From NCBI GenBank assembly GCA_937927875.1, contig CALEYV010000158.1:1-17245 (forward strand): a stretch of DNA of 17,245 nt. Direction: 5' to 3'. The stretch is from an uncultured Actinomycetes bacterium. Lineage in GTDB: Bacteria; Actinomycetota; Acidimicrobiia; IMCC26256; PALSA-555. Below the pieces are notes generated by a model. That model had not been told where the DNA came from. It was given only the letters and a program-made list of their open reading frames with translations, and searched no databases. How positions within the stretch are numbered: position 1 is the first letter of the stretch; the number at the start of each line of letters is the position of its first letter. Made by a program: the position numbers and the translations under genes. Positions 6,026 to 13,450 of this stretch are shown here, piece by piece.

Positions 6026-8158
6026 GTGGAGCGCAAGGACGCACTCGAGATGGCGGTCACCCAGATCGAGAAGCAGTACGGCAAGGGCTCGATCATGCGC
6101 CTCGGCGAGCGCGGCAACGTGGGTGTCGAGGCAATCTCCACCGGCGCCCTCGCCCTCGACCTCGCGCTCGGCATCGGCGGCCTGCCCCGGGGCCGGGTGG
6201 TCGAGATCTTCGGTCCGGAGGCGTCGGGGAAGTCGACGCTCGCCATGCACGTGGTGGCCGAGGCCCAGCGCAACGGCGGCGTGTGCGCCTACATCGACGC
6301 CGAGCACGCGATGGACCCGGTGTACGCCGGTGCGATCGGCGTCAACGTCGACGACCTCTACATCTCCCAGCCCGACACCGGCGAGCAGGGCCTCGAGATC
6401 GCCGACATGCTCATCCGGTCTGGCGCCCTCGACGTGGTCGTCATCGACTCGGTGGCCGCGCTCGTGCCCCGGGCCGAGATCGAGGGCGAGATGGGCGACG
6501 CGCACGTGGGCCTCCAGGCCCGGCTCATGAGCCAGGCGCTGCGCAAGCTCACCGCCAACCTGAACCGCTCCCGCACGATCTGCGTGTTCATCAACCAGCT
6601 CCGGGAGAAGATCGGAATCATCTACGGGTGCTGCTCCTACGACACCCGGGTCACGCTCGCCGACGGGTCCCAGGAGAAGATCGGCGAGATCGTCAACCAG
6701 CGGATGCCGGTGGAGGTCCTCTCCTACGATCCCGACCTCGGCGCCGTCGTGCCGCGCAAGGTGACGAACTGGTTCGACAACGGGCCTACGGAGCAGTTTC
6801 TCCAGTTCACGGTGGCGATGCCGGGCAGGAACGGTCGGGCCCAATTCGCCGTTACCGCCAACCACCGCATCCGCACCCCAGCCGGCTGGCGAGAAGCCCA
6901 GGACCTGCGGGTGGGCGACCGAGTGCTGCAGGCCGTTCCCGCCTGCCTCTCGGACTTCCAGTGGGAGGTCGTCCTGGGCGGTCTCATGGGCGACGGAGCG
7001 CTCTCGTTCAGTCAGTCCGGACTCGCAGCCCGGTACCGCTTCGACCACGGACCGAAGCAAGTTCAGTACTGCGATTGGAAGGCGTCCCTGTTCGCGAACG
7101 TCGGCGTGTGCCGATCCACGAACGCCGCCGGCGTGGTCGCCGCCGATGTTCGGCCCCTCCCCGAGCTCACCGAGTTGCGGCGGGCCGTCTATGTCGACGG
7201 CAAGAAGGTCTTCAGCCACGACTACCTGAAGCAGCTCACCCCACTTGCCCTCGCCATCTGGTACATGGACGACGGCACCTTCAGTCTTCGGGCCAAGGGC
7301 CTACAAGAGCGCACCCGGGACGGCAGCGGGCGCTCGGAGATCTGCATCGAGGCGATGGAGCCCACCACCCGGCGCCGGCTGGTTGAGTATCTGCGCGATA
7401 CCTGGGACCTCGCGCCCCGCCTCAGGGAGGCCGGCAGGGCCGGCAAGGCCGTCCTGGTGTTTCCCAAGGACGAGACTGCCAAGTTCCACGCCCTCATCGC
7501 CCCCTTCGTGCACCCCACGATGGACTACAAGCTCCTGCCCCGCTATCGGGGCCGCTTCGCGGTCGCCCCGAGCTTCATCGAGCCGCGCTACGAGCTCATG
7601 CCGATGCCGATCAAGCGGATCGCGGTCAAGCCGCCGACCCGCTCCATGCACCGGTTCGACCTCGAGGTCGAGGGGACCCACAACTACCTCGCCGACGGCG
7701 TCGTGGTGCACAACAGCCCCGAGACCACGCCCGGCGGGCGGGCGCTGAAGTTTTACTCATCGGTCCGTCTCGACATCCGTCGCGTCGAATCGATCAAGGA
7801 CGGCGCCGAGATGATCGGCAACCGAACCCGGGTCAAGGTCGTGAAGAACAAGGTCAGCGCCCCGTTCAAGCAGGCCGAGTTCGACATCATGTACGGCCGG
7901 GGGATCAGCCGGGAGGGATCGCTGCTCGACGTCGCGGTCGACCTCGGCATCGCCAAGAAATCCGGCGCCTGGTACACGTACGAAGGCGAGCAACTCGGCC
8001 AAGGTCGCGAGAACGCTAAGCAGTTCCTCGCCGAGAACCTCGACATGATGCTCGAGATCAGCGAGAAGGTCCGAGCCGCGGTTGGCATCGACGAGGTCGT
8101 CGACGTGACCGAAGTGACCCCCGAGCAGGACGAAGCCGAAGTCGAAGTCGAGTCGTAA
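6026..8158 (+). CDS. recA: RecA recombinase precursor with an in-frame intein
   Basis: The precursor has 710 residues. Removing the intein (202-563) leaves 201 + 147 = 348 residues, normal for RecA. RecA binds single-stranded DNA, drives strand exchange with ATP, and as a filament triggers LexA self-cleavage. The N-extein starts 'ERKDALEMAVTQIEKQYGKG' and has Walker A GPEASGKST (63-71), 'DAEHAMDP' and 'VVVIDSVAALVP' (Walker B). It ends 'NQLREKIGIIYG'. The C-extein resumes with 'SPETTPGGRALKFYSSVRLD', then 'VKVVKNKVSAPFKQAEFDI' (free of the M. tuberculosis-type intein at that second known site) and an acidic tail. Transcription is from a LexA-controlled promoter. No recX follows; a hairpin and a convergent permease gene do. 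Confidence 0.97.
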   Translation: MERKDALEMAVTQIEKQYGKGSIMRLGERGNVGVEAISTGALALDLALGIGGLPRGRVVEIFGPEASGKSTLAMHVVAEAQRNGGVCAYIDAEHAMDPVYAGAIGVNVDDLYISQPDTGEQGLEIADMLIRSGALDVVVIDSVAALVPRAEIEGEMGDAHVGLQARLMSQALRKLTANLNRSRTICVFINQLREKIGIIYGCCSYDTRVTLADGSQEKIGEIVNQRMPVEVLSYDPDLGAVVPRKVTNWFDNGPTEQFLQFTVAMPGRNGRAQFAVTANHRIRTPAGWREAQDLRVGDRVLQAVPACLSDFQWEVVLGGLMGDGALSFSQSGLAARYRFDHGPKQVQYCDWKASLFANVGVCRSTNAAGVVAADVRPLPELTELRRAVYVDGKKVFSHDYLKQLTPLALAIWYMDDGTFSLRAKGLQERTRDGSGRSEICIEAMEPTTRRRLVEYLRDTWDLAPRLREAGRAGKAVLVFPKDETAKFHALIAPFVHPTMDYKLLPRYRGRFAVAPSFIEPRYELMPMPIKRIAVKPPTRSMHRFDLEVEGTHNYLADGVVVHNSPETTPGGRALKFYSSVRLDIRRVESIKDGAEMIGNRTRVKVVKNKVSAPFKQAEFDIMYGRGISREGSLLDVAVDLGIAKKSGAWYTYEGEQLGQGRENAKQFLAENLDMMLEISEKVRAAVGIDEVVDVTEVTPEQDEAEVEVES
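6629..7714 (+). mobile_element. RecA intein (RecA-b site) with LAGLIDADG homing endonuclease
   Basis: The insert is 362 codons, in frame, between Gly201 and Ser564 of the precursor. Splicing residues are present: Cys202 as first residue, block B 'VTANH' (T277, H280), block F 'RFDLEVEGTHNYLADG', terminal 'VVVHN' with His562-Asn563, and Ser564 as the +1 nucleophile. The central endonuclease domain has both DOD motifs with their acidic residues, 'LGGLMGDGALS' (D323) and 'AIWYMDDGTFS' (D415, D416), so it may still cut. The insertion point and segments such as 'TRVTLADGS', 'EQFLQFTV' and 'WYMDDG' match my memory of the M. leprae RecA intein, not the M. tuberculosis one. Codon choice appears slightly less GC-rich than in the N-extein. 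Confidence 0.96.
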
Positions 8159-8189
8159 GTCGCACCCCTGCCCCGCCGACCCGGGACAT

Positions 8190-8224
8190 GGCCGGTGGCG
8201 GGCTCCAGCCCCCCGCCACCGGCC
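8190..8224. terminator. Bidirectional hairpin terminator between recA and the convergent permease
   Basis: GGCCGGTGGCGGG (8190-8202) and CCCGCCACCGGCC (8212-8224) form a perfect 13-bp stem with a 9-base loop. It lies 31 bases after the recA stop and 12 bases beyond the permease stop. There is no T-run, as expected for actinobacterial I-shaped terminators. The convergent layout makes a two-way terminator the natural reading. Confidence 0.8.
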
Positions 8225-8236
8225 AACCCGGGCCGA

Positions 8237-8959
8237 TCACAGCACCACCCGCAGGATGGCGACCAAGCCGGCGACCGCCGAGAGCGCCACGACGGCCGGT
8301 CGTAGCCACCCCGAGTCGACGAGCGAGTGCAGGTGCCGACTCGCCCAGAGCCCGCCGACCATGAACGGAGCGAGGCTCAGCGCGAAGAGCAGCTCGTCCA
8401 CGCTCACGTTGCCCGTGAGCGTGTAGCCGATCAGCGAGAGAACGGCGCTGGTGGCGAAGAACGCGGACAGGGTGGGACGGACGGCTGGTCCCGGGTGATG
8501 CTGGAAAAGCAGCGCGACGGGCGGGCCCCCGACCGACGACGCCGTGCCGAACACATTGGACGTGAACCCCGCGGCCACTGACGTCGCCGGCGTGACCGGC
8601 AGGCGCGGCGAGGCGAGGCTGAGCGCAACCCCCGTCAGGGTTATCGAGCCGACCACGACTGCCAGCTCGGACTTGCTGATCGCACCCACGATCACCAGGC
8701 CGAGGGCGGTGCCGGGAACGGCGCCGATCAGCAGCCAGGGCAGAGCCTGGCGATCGACCCCGTGGTGCTCGCGGAGCAGGACCGCGACCGCGAGCGGGAG
8801 CGCGAGCATCACGAGCGTCGCCGGGAGCGCTTTCGGGACCACGATGGCGACGAACGGCGCCGCCAGGACGTTGAGCCCGAAGCCGACCGATCCCTGCATC
8901 ACGGCGCCGACCGAGATCGCCGACGCCGCCACGGCATACGCCCCGATGCCCACGTGCAT
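8237..8959 (-). CDS. TauE/SafE family sulfite/organosulfonate exporter-like permease
   Basis: The protein has 240 residues from ATG 8959; ATG 9004, which overlaps the miaB start, would add 15 residues. It is almost entirely hydrophobic with about 7-8 membrane segments. The first repeat has 'GAVMQGSVGFGLNVLAAP', the family's Q-G-x-V-G-F-G signature. The second half has 'GFTSNVFGTASSVGGPPVALLFQ', the equivalent motif of the internal duplication. TauE/SafE proteins move sulfite, sulfoacetate, thiosulfate or other small anions; the substrate cannot be told here. AGGA lies 9 bases before ATG 8959. It is transcribed towards recA and away from miaB and occupies the place where recX would be expected. 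No sulfur-metabolism gene is nearby. Confidence 0.85.
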   Translation of the reverse strand: MHVGIGAYAVAASAISVGAVMQGSVGFGLNVLAAPFVAIVVPKALPATLVMLALPLAVAVLLREHHGVDRQALPWLLIGAVPGTALGLVIVGAISKSELAVVVGSITLTGVALSLASPRLPVTPATSVAAGFTSNVFGTASSVGGPPVALLFQHHPGPAVRPTLSAFFATSAVLSLIGYTLTGNVSVDELLFALSLAPFMVGGLWASRHLHSLVDSGWLRPAVVALSAVAGLVAILRVVL

Positions 8960-8987
8960 GGCGAGCGATCCTGACAGAACGGGCCCG

Positions 8988-8993
8988 TAGACT
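8988..8993 (+). promoter_or_regulatory. Candidate -10 element for miaB (leaderless)
   Basis: TAGACT ends 9 bases before ATG 9003, so the predicted transcription start falls at the start codon. No good -35 hexamer is seen at 17-18 bases, and the short divergent gap (43 bases) is shared with the permease gene. Confidence 0.4.
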
Positions 8994-9002
8994 TCGGCCG
9001 TC

Positions 9003-10352
9003 ATGCCTCGCCGCTTCCACGTCCGGACCTTCGGGTGCCAGATGAACGAGCACGACTCGGAGCGCCTGGCCGGGCTGCTGGTGGAGGGGGGCATGGAGGC
9101 GACGGACGACCCCGAGGCCGCCGACGTCATCGTGCTCAACACCTGCTGCATCCGGGAGAACGCCGACAACAAGCTCTACGGGCACCTGGGCCACCTCAAG
9201 GCCCTGAAGGCGCGACGGCCGGAGGTCCAGATCGCGGTGGGCGGCTGCCTGGCGCAGAAGGACCGGGACCGAGTACTCGAGCGGGCCGGGCACGTCGACG
9301 TTGTCTTCGGCACCCACAACCTGGCCCGGGCACCTGCCCTGCTGGAGCTGGCGCGAGGCGGCGGTGCGGTGGTCGAGGTCCTCGAGGAGCACGCCGGTGA
9401 CCTGTCGGAGCTGCCGGCACAGCGGGTCTCGGGCCACAGCGCCTGGGTGACGATCCAGATCGGCTGCGACAACTCGTGCACGTTCTGCATCGTCCCGCAC
9501 GTGCGCGGCCCCGAGATCAGCCGTCGCCTCGGCGACATCACGCATGAGGTGGAGCAGCTCGCGGCCACCGGCGTCAGCGAGATCACGCTCCTGGGTCAGA
9601 ACGTCAACTCCTACGGCCGGGACCTCGGGAGCGGGCAGTACCGGCCCCGGTTCGCGGACCTGCTGCGGACCGTGGACGCCGTGGACGGCATCCGCCGGAT
9701 CCGGTTCACGTCACCGCACCCGAAGGATCTTCGCCCGGAGACGATCGCGGCGATGGCCGAGTGCGACGCCGTTTGTGAGCAGCTGCACCTCCCGCTCCAG
9801 TCGGGGAGCGACCGGACCTTGGCGCGCATGCACCGCGGGTACACCGCGGCCCGGTACCTCCAGCGCTTGGATGCCGCCCGGGCTGCGATCCCGGACCTGG
9901 CGGTGACGACCGACATCATCGTGGGCTTCCCGGGCGAGACCGAGGCCGACTTCGAGCAGACGCTGGCCGTCGTCGAGACCGCCCGCTTCGACGCCGCGTA
10001 CACGTTCATCTTCTCGCCTCGGCCCGGCACGCCAGCCGCCGAGATGCGCGACGACTTCGTGCCCGCCGACGTGACCGTGGCCCGTATGGATCGGCTGACC
10101 GCGGCGGTCGAGCGGCACGCGCTCGAGCACAACCGGCGCCGGGTCGGCCGAACCGAGGAGATCCTCGTCGACGGGGTCTCGAAGCGCGACCCGAGCCGAG
10201 TCAGCGGGCGGACCCGGCAGGGCAAGCTCGTGCACGTCCCCGGCCGCCCCGGCCTCGAGGCGGGGTCGTACGCGCGGGTCCGGATCACGGACGCCGCGCC
10301 GCACTGGCTGACGGGCCTGCCGGCGGCTCGCATCCCGGTGGCGGCGGCCTGA
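9003..10352 (+). CDS. miaB: tRNA-2-methylthio-N6-dimethylallyladenosine synthase MiaB
   Basis: The protein has 449 residues. MiaB is a radical SAM methylthiotransferase that converts i6A37 in tRNA to ms2i6A37, the step after MiaA. The N-terminal domain starts 'HVRTFGCQMNEHDSER', with 'GCQMN' distinguishing MiaB from RimO's 'GCPKN'. Cluster cysteines are C12, C48 ('VLNTCCI') and C82 ('VGGCLAQ'); the radical SAM motif CDNSCTFC gives C155, C159 and C162. Family landmarks 'LLGQNVNSYGRD', 'RIRFTSPHP', 'LHLPLQSGSD' and 'DIIVGFPGET' follow, then a TRAM domain. ATG 9003 is the only sensible start. It heads the miaB-miaA-dapF-hflX operon, so both enzymes of the i6A/ms2i6A pathway are co-transcribed. 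Confidence 0.97.
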   Translation: MPRRFHVRTFGCQMNEHDSERLAGLLVEGGMEATDDPEAADVIVLNTCCIRENADNKLYGHLGHLKALKARRPEVQIAVGGCLAQKDRDRVLERAGHVDVVFGTHNLARAPALLELARGGGAVVEVLEEHAGDLSELPAQRVSGHSAWVTIQIGCDNSCTFCIVPHVRGPEISRRLGDITHEVEQLAATGVSEITLLGQNVNSYGRDLGSGQYRPRFADLLRTVDAVDGIRRIRFTSPHPKDLRPETIAAMAECDAVCEQLHLPLQSGSDRTLARMHRGYTAARYLQRLDAARAAIPDLAVTTDIIVGFPGETEADFEQTLAVVETARFDAAYTFIFSPRPGTPAAEMRDDFVPADVTVARMDRLTAAVERHALEHNRRRVGRTEEILVDGVSKRDPSRVSGRTRQGKLVHVPGRPGLEAGSYARVRITDAAPHWLTGLPAARIPVAAA

Positions 10353-11293
10353 GCGGAGCCTCGACGTCGGAACGCTCCCACCTGGCGCTGGTCGGGCCTA
10401 CGGCAAGCGGCAAGTCGGCCGTGGCCGAGCAGGTCGCGTGTGCGCTCGGCGACATCGAGATCGTGTCGCTGGACTCGATGCAGGTGTACCGAACGCTCGA
10501 CATCGGGACCGCCAAGCCGGATCTCGCCAGCCGACGCGCTCTTCCCCATCACCTCGTCGACATAGTCGAGCCCGACGAGGAGTGGTCGGTGGCGCGCACC
10601 CAAGCGCTGGGTCGGGCCGCCGTCGCGGAGATCGAGGCGCGCGGGCATCGGGCGCTGCTCGTGGGCGGCACCGGGCTCTACGTGCAGGCGGTGCTCGACG
10701 ACCTCGAGTTCCCGGGTGAGGACCTGGTCTTGCGAGCGGAGCTGGAGGCCAAGACCGCCGAGCCGGGCGGCGTCGCGGCCGCGTACCAGGACCTCGAGCG
10801 GCGCGACCCAATGGCGGCCAGCCGGATCGATCCCCACAACGCGCGCCGGATCGTCCGGGCCCTCGAGGTGATCGAGCTGACCGGCCGGCCGTTCTCCTCC
10901 TTCGGCCCGGGCGTGGCCGCGTTCGGTCCCACCGCGTTCCCCGTCGACGTGGCCGGCCTGTGGATACCCAGGGAGCGCCTGGCGGAGCGCATCGTGGCGC
11001 GCGTCGACGCCATGCGCCAGGCCGGGCTCGTCGACGAGGTTCGGGCCGCGCTGGCCGGGCCCGGGCTGTCGCGGACGGCCCGGCCCGCGATCGGCTACCA
11101 GGAGGTGGCCGACACCCTCGAGCGCGGCGACCAGCCCGACGCCGGCGTCTTCGAAGCCATCGTGCGGCGGACCAGGTCGTTCGCCCGTCGGCAGCGGATG
11201 TGGTTCCGGCGGGACCCGCGGGTCACCTGGTACGGCACCGACGGGAAACCGTCGACCGTCGTGGCCGCTCTGCTGGCAGCCTGGAGCACGTGA
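10349..11293 (+). CDS. miaA: tRNA dimethylallyltransferase MiaA (apparent CTG start)
   Basis: The protein has 314 residues if read from CTG 10349. MiaA transfers the dimethylallyl group of DMAPP to N6 of A37 in tRNAs reading UNN codons. Motifs are the P-loop GPTASGKS (16-23), 'DSMQVYR' with the catalytic Asp at about 42, 'GTAKPD', 'HHLVDIV', 'GGTGLYVQAV' and 'ARRIVRALEVIE'. The odd point is the start. The only standard start codon in frame (GTG 10421) lies after the P-loop, and there is no ATG, GTG or TTG between the miaB stop and it. CTG 10349 overlaps the miaB stop as CTGA, mirroring the GTGA overlaps elsewhere, and gives a family-like N-terminus 'SGASTSERSHLALVGPT'. CTG 10382 is an alternative. 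The gene identity is certain; the start is not. Confidence 0.93.
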   Translation: MSGASTSERSHLALVGPTASGKSAVAEQVACALGDIEIVSLDSMQVYRTLDIGTAKPDLASRRALPHHLVDIVEPDEEWSVARTQALGRAAVAEIEARGHRALLVGGTGLYVQAVLDDLEFPGEDLVLRAELEAKTAEPGGVAAAYQDLERRDPMAASRIDPHNARRIVRALEVIELTGRPFSSFGPGVAAFGPTAFPVDVAGLWIPRERLAERIVARVDAMRQAGLVDEVRAALAGPGLSRTARPAIGYQEVADTLERGDQPDAGVFEAIVRRTRSFARRQRMWFRRDPRVTWYGTDGKPSTVVAALLAAWST

Positions 11294-12126
11294 CGGTGCA
11301 CCTCACGAAGCTGCACGCGACCGGCAACGACTTCCTCGTCGCGCTCGCGCCCGGTCCTGAGCCGGGCGTGGCCGCCGCGCTCTGCGACCGGCACCGGGGC
11401 GTGGGCGCCGACGGGCTGCTCGTCCTCGGCCCCGGTTCCGACGGCAGCGACGCCACGATGACCCTCTACAACGCCGACGGCAGCACCGCGGAGATGAGCG
11501 GCAACGGGATCCGCTGCCTGGCCTGGGTCGCGGTCAACGAAGGCCGGGCGCCCGGCGACGAGCTGGTCGTGGACACGGGGGGCGGCCGACGACGGGTCGA
11601 GCTGGACCGCGATCCTTCGACCGGCCAGCTGCGGGCGGCGACGGTTGAGATGGGGCCGGTCACCTTCGACGCCGCCTCGATCCCCTTCACCGGACCGTCG
11701 GCGCTGGATCTCGAGGTGACCTACCACGGCGTCACGTACCACGGTGATGCCGCCGGCGTGGGCAACCCGCACCTCGTCCTGCTGGTCGACGACGTCGAGC
11801 GGACGCGGGTCACCCAGCACGGCCCTCACCTCGAGCACGACCCCCGGTTCCCCGACGGCACGAATGTCGAGTTCATCGCTCCGACCGGGCCCGACAGCCT
11901 CCGGATGCGGGTCTGGGAGCGCGGCGTCGGCGAGACCCTGTCGTGCGGGACTGGCGCCTGCGCCGCGGCCGCGGTCGCGCATCGCCGCGGCCTGGTCGGC
12001 ACCGACGTCGCCGTGCACGTCCTCGGGGGTGACCTCCGCGTGACGCTCGGCGAGACCGTCCGGCTCGGTGGCCCCGTCAGCCACGCGTTCGACGTCGATC
12101 TCCCCGACGAAGGCTGGCGACCGTGA
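11290..12126 (+). CDS. dapF: Diaminopimelate epimerase
   Basis: The protein has 278 residues. DapF interconverts LL- and meso-diaminopimelate without a cofactor, using two cysteines as acid and base. Both are present: C76 in 'AEMSGNGIRCLAWV' and C219 in 'GETLSCGTGACAAA'. The N-terminal 'KLHATGNDFLV', 'CDRHRGVGADGLL' and the inter-domain 'VGNPHLVLLVDD' are classical DapF features, and the two-lobed fold shows as two similar halves. meso-DAP supplies lysine and the peptidoglycan cross-link. GTG 11290 overlaps the miaA stop (GTGA), and the dapF stop overlaps hflX the same way. miaA-dapF-hflX is also the mycobacterial order; dapC and dapD lie just downstream here. Confidence 0.97.
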   Translation: MTVHLTKLHATGNDFLVALAPGPEPGVAAALCDRHRGVGADGLLVLGPGSDGSDATMTLYNADGSTAEMSGNGIRCLAWVAVNEGRAPGDELVVDTGGGRRRVELDRDPSTGQLRAATVEMGPVTFDAASIPFTGPSALDLEVTYHGVTYHGDAAGVGNPHLVLLVDDVERTRVTQHGPHLEHDPRFPDGTNVEFIAPTGPDSLRMRVWERGVGETLSCGTGACAAAAVAHRRGLVGTDVAVHVLGGDLRVTLGETVRLGGPVSHAFDVDLPDEGWRP

Positions 12127-13427
12127 CGGCGCGAGAAGGCCGGGCCCGCCGGCGGCTGACCGCGACCGAAGTCGACCTCGAGGTCCTGCGCCAGCGGGCC
12201 CTCCTCGTCGGCACCGGCACCGGCACCCGCAATGCCGCCGAGGCCGAGGAGTCCCTCGCTGAGCTGGGGCGCCTCGCCGACACCGCGGGCGCCGAACCGG
12301 TCGAGTCCGTCCTCCAGCGCCGTGACCGGCCTGACCCCGCGACCTACGTCGGGCCCGGCAAGGCCGACGAGCTGCGGGACACCGCCGAAGCCCTCGACAT
12401 CGATGTCGTGGTGTTCGACGACGAGCTCACCCCGGCCCAGCAGCGCAACCTCGAGCACAAGCTCGGACGCGACGTCGTCGACCGAGTCGCGTTGATCCTC
12501 GACATCTTCGCCCAGCACGCCACCAGCCAGGAGGGCATGCTCCAGGTCGAGCTGGCGCAGCTCCGCTACCGGCTCCCGCGCCTCCGAGGCCGCGGCATCA
12601 CCCTCAGCCAGCAGGGCGGCGGCATCGGCACCCGCGGCCCGGGCGAGACCCAGCTCGAGGTCGACCGGCGGCGCATCCAGCGTCGGATGACCAAGCTCGA
12701 GAAGGACCTCGAGCGGCTCGGCAAGACGCGCGCGACTCAGCGCAAGGCCCGACGCCGGCGCGGACTCCCGACTGTGACCCTGGTCGGATACACCAACGCC
12801 GGGAAGTCGACGCTGCTCAACCAGATGACCGAGGCCCGGGTGCGGGTCGAGGACCGGCTGTTCTCGACCCTCGACCCGACCACGCGCCGCCTTCAGCTTC
12901 CCGGCGGCGAGACCATCCTGTGCTCGGACACGGTCGGGTTCGTCCGTCGGCTACCGCACGAGCTGGTGGAGGCGTTCCAGTCGACGCTCGAGGTCGTCAC
13001 GGCCGCCGATCTGATCGTGCACGTCGTCGACGGCGCCGCCGCCGATGCCGCGAGCCAGATCGAGGCGGTTCGGGAGGTATTGCGCGAGATCGAGGCCGGA
13101 GACCGGCCCGAGCTGCTCGTCATCAACAAGCTCGACCGGGCCGACGCGAGCCAGGTGCGCGAGCTCTGCGAGGGGGAGTCGGCGATCGCGGTGTCGGCCC
13201 GGACGGGAGAGGGCGTTGAGAAGCTCCTCGACGCCATCGCCGATCGGCTCCGCGAGCTGGCGGCCGTCGTGGAGCTCGTCGTCCCCTACGAGCGAGGCGA
13301 CGTGCTGGCGGCCTTGCACCGCGACGGCGAGGTGCTCATCGAGGTGCACGCCGAGATCGGGACTCGAGTGCGCGCCCGCATCGACGAGGTCGACCTCGGC
13401 CGCTATCGCGAGTTCGTCACCGGCTGA
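12123..13427 (+). CDS. hflX: Ribosome-associated GTPase HflX
   Basis: The protein has 434 residues. HflX binds the 50S subunit and, in several bacteria, splits stalled or hibernating ribosomes after stress. The N-terminal HflX domain (about 20-205) contains 'YVGPGKADEL', 'VVFDDELTPAQQRNLE', 'DRVALILDIFAQHA' and the Gly-rich 'GPGETQLEVDRR' signature, followed by a basic coiled-coil linker. GTPase motifs are G1 GYTNAGKST (222-230), G3 DTVG (269-272), G4 NKLD (335-338) and G5 'AVSARTG'. The C-terminal ~60 residues form the usual small domain. GTG 12123 overlaps dapF by 4 bases (GTGA). It is the last gene of the miaB operon; a new promoter signal precedes dapC 14 bases later. Confidence 0.96.
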   Translation: MTAREGRARRRLTATEVDLEVLRQRALLVGTGTGTRNAAEAEESLAELGRLADTAGAEPVESVLQRRDRPDPATYVGPGKADELRDTAEALDIDVVVFDDELTPAQQRNLEHKLGRDVVDRVALILDIFAQHATSQEGMLQVELAQLRYRLPRLRGRGITLSQQGGGIGTRGPGETQLEVDRRRIQRRMTKLEKDLERLGKTRATQRKARRRRGLPTVTLVGYTNAGKSTLLNQMTEARVRVEDRLFSTLDPTTRRLQLPGGETILCSDTVGFVRRLPHELVEAFQSTLEVVTAADLIVHVVDGAAADAASQIEAVREVLREIEAGDRPELLVINKLDRADASQVRELCEGESAIAVSARTGEGVEKLLDAIADRLRELAAVVELVVPYERGDVLAALHRDGEVLIEVHAEIGTRVRARIDEVDLGRYREFVTG

Positions 13428-13441
13428 CGAGGGCGCGGCAG

Positions 13442-13447
13442 TACCCT
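13442..13447 (+). promoter_or_regulatory. Candidate -10 element for dapC
   Basis: TACCCT matches TAnnnT. It is 3 bases before ATG 13451 and 6 bases before GTG 13454. If it acts as a promoter, the mRNA would start at about the GTG, so that codon rather than the ATG might be used. No clear -35 is visible, and the site lies just after the hflX stop. Confidence 0.35.
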
Positions 13448-13450
13448 TCG

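Noticed and set aside
5957..7219. 420-codon minus-strand open frame opposite recA
   Set aside because: It is a shadow of high-GC coding sequence, with no domain and no start signal; recA and its intein are clear on the plus strand.
7847..7900. Second intein at the M. tuberculosis-type RecA site
   Set aside because: The VVKNK...PFKQAEFD stretch is continuous, so the site is empty.
8960..9172. Longer start for the TauE/SafE permease
   Set aside because: The frame above 9004 overlaps miaB coding sequence. ATG 9004 remains possible, but ATG 8959 has a better-placed AGGA and begins just before the first membrane segment.
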